The translations under genes and the position numbers were made by a program. Positions 6,753-7,588 of a stretch of DNA of 7,588 bases are shown piece by piece; position 1 is the stretch's first letter, and the number at the start of each line of letters is the position of its first letter. Origin of the DNA: Pseudomonadota bacterium (lineage in GTDB: Bacteria > Pseudomonadota > Gammaproteobacteria > GCA-001735895); the NCBI GenBank assembly GCA_022545625.1, contig JACZQS010000110.1:1-7588 (forward strand), given 5' to 3'. The notes beneath the pieces were generated by a model. That model was not told the DNA's origin. It made no database searches and was given only the letters and a program-made list of their open reading frames with translations.

Positions 6753-6789
6753 AGCGTTCACCAGATTCATGTTTTCTGGAGACAACGCT
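6753..6789. other. Imperfect two-part stem-loop in the intergenic region
   Basis: AGCGTT (6753-6758) pairs with AACGCT (6784-6789), and inside it CCAGA (6761-6765) pairs with TCTGG (6775-6779), with a nine-base loop. It lies 63 bp beyond the stop of the PDZ-protein gene (minus strand). No T-tract follows on that strand, so it is not a clear intrinsic terminator. It could be a leader or 3'-UTR structure, or chance. Confidence 0.3.
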
Positions 6790-6851
6790 CATTTTGAACG
6801 GGTGGGGGCAACAGCCTAAGGGGGAGCTAATTAATCAGGGGTAATAATTAT

Positions 6852-7588
6852 TCAGGAACGGTGCCTTGCTTCGAGCGTATAGGCATCGCCTTCTATCCTG
6901 GTCGGCAACGAGTTTGTCTCCTTGACCAGTTTCTCGCTAGGCGTAGGAAGAATCTTGTGAAACGCCGTGGTATTGTATTCCAGAGGCGAATAGAAACTCT
7001 TCGGATCCCGGTGCCAGCTTTCGATTTCGAGCAGTATTGGCAGCCTCTTGCTGTAGGCTTCGCTAGCCAGTTTTTCCAGGGTTGAAACATCGGCGACTGA
7101 CTTGTACTCGCCCTTGATGACCACGCCGGTTACCGTATTGACACTGATTTGCAGTGATACCATACTACGACCGAACATTCCGGCAGTGGACTGTGAACTA
7201 GTGATGAATCCCAGGTGTGCGGGTCCAAGACTGTAGACTTTGGTGATTACCGGATTCTTGAATTGTCCTCGTTCACCCTCGTCGCTGGACCAGTTTTCTA
7301 CCGACATACCGAGTAAACCGGTATAGTCCTGGGCTTTATCTTCTGGTTTTTCAATCTTGCTCCAGCCATCAGCCAGGGTGACACTGATAACCTCGGGTTC
7401 ACCATTGCGGATGAGGGAAAAATCAATCGTCTCATTGGGTTTTTTGCTTCCACTAATTCGTTTGACCTGTGCAGGATTTATCACGGCCTCGTCGTCAAGT
7501 TTGTTGACGACATCCCTGGCAATCAGTTTGCCAGCACTCGGGCCTTCTTCAGGCGTACGAATGATACTGACTGCACCGTATCCATCCG
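6852..7588 (-). CDS. PDZ-domain protein, C-terminal part (5' end outside window)
   Basis: The frame is open from the right edge to a TGA at 6852-6854, giving 244 visible residues; a GTG at 7484 is in frame but internal, because the frame and the domain both extend upstream of it. Visible residues 1-71 look like a PDZ domain: YGAVSII, GPSAGKLIARDVVNKLDDEAV, a helix (INPAQVKRISG) and FSLIRNGEPEVISVTL. Residues about 88-190 seem to be a second, divergent PDZ: LLGMSVENW, PVITKVYSLGPAHLGFI, GVVIKGEYKSVADVSTLEKLA and RLPILLEIES. The last 50 residues have no recognisable domain and end in charged residues. PDZ domains bind peptide C-termini or extended strands and often follow HtrA-like proteases, but no catalytic domain is visible here, so protease function cannot be claimed. 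Translation direction matches the neighbouring cluster, but the 251-bp gap suggests a separate transcription unit. Confidence 0.8.
   Translation of the reverse strand, partial: DGYGAVSIIRTPEEGPSAGKLIARDVVNKLDDEAVINPAQVKRISGSKKPNETIDFSLIRNGEPEVISVTLADGWSKIEKPEDKAQDYTGLLGMSVENWSSDEGERGQFKNPVITKVYSLGPAHLGFITSSQSTAGMFGRSMVSLQISVNTVTGVVIKGEYKSVADVSTLEKLASEAYSKRLPILLEIESWHRDPKSFYSPLEYNTTAFHKILPTPSEKLVKETNSLPTRIEGDAYTLEARHRS

Noticed and set aside
6753..6789. Intrinsic terminator of the PDZ-protein gene
   Set aside because: The stem is interrupted and no T-tract follows it on the minus strand, so it is only listed as a stem-loop.

Overview
The window looks like a piece of a gammaproteobacterial chromosome, probably from an environmental or marine lineage. 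This rests on the Gram-negative signal peptides and a lipobox, base composition near 50% G+C, and a gene cluster of the PA2778/PA2779 type known from Pseudomonas and relatives. Taxonomy is inferred from family content only. No mobile element, CRISPR array, tRNA or rRNA gene is visible.

Left part (1-2032, minus strand): the start of an ABC uptake operon. An ATPase of the PotA/UgpC/MalK class (935-2032) is followed after 74 bp by a periplasmic solute-binding protein of the PotD/PotF (polyamine-like) type that runs off the left edge. Permease genes are expected beyond the edge. A 384-bp AT-rich divergent intergenic region (2033-2416) separates this operon from the plus-strand genes and holds only weak promoter candidates.

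Middle (2417-4636, plus strand): a small secreted Sel1-repeat protein, then a 531-residue FAD-dependent GMC oxidoreductase (choline/alcohol dehydrogenase-like). The oxidoreductase starts at GTG, without an obvious Shine-Dalgarno sequence and just behind a perfect 16-bp palindrome. A hairpin at 4649-4667 lies between it and the convergent cluster to the right.

Right part (4687-6600, minus strand): the most interesting locus. A predicted lipoprotein cysteine peptidase of the PA2778 family (C39-like fold followed by TPRs) lies between two divergent copies of the small PA2779-like membrane protein. Both copies keep an identical LPAGAG motif directly before a C-terminal membrane helix, but the distal copy has lost the usual tail after the helix. 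A testable idea is that the peptidase recognises or processes these partners at that motif.

Right edge (6852-7588, minus strand): the C-terminal part of a protein with one recognisable PDZ domain and probably a second divergent one. Its N-terminus lies outside the window, so its overall function is not known.
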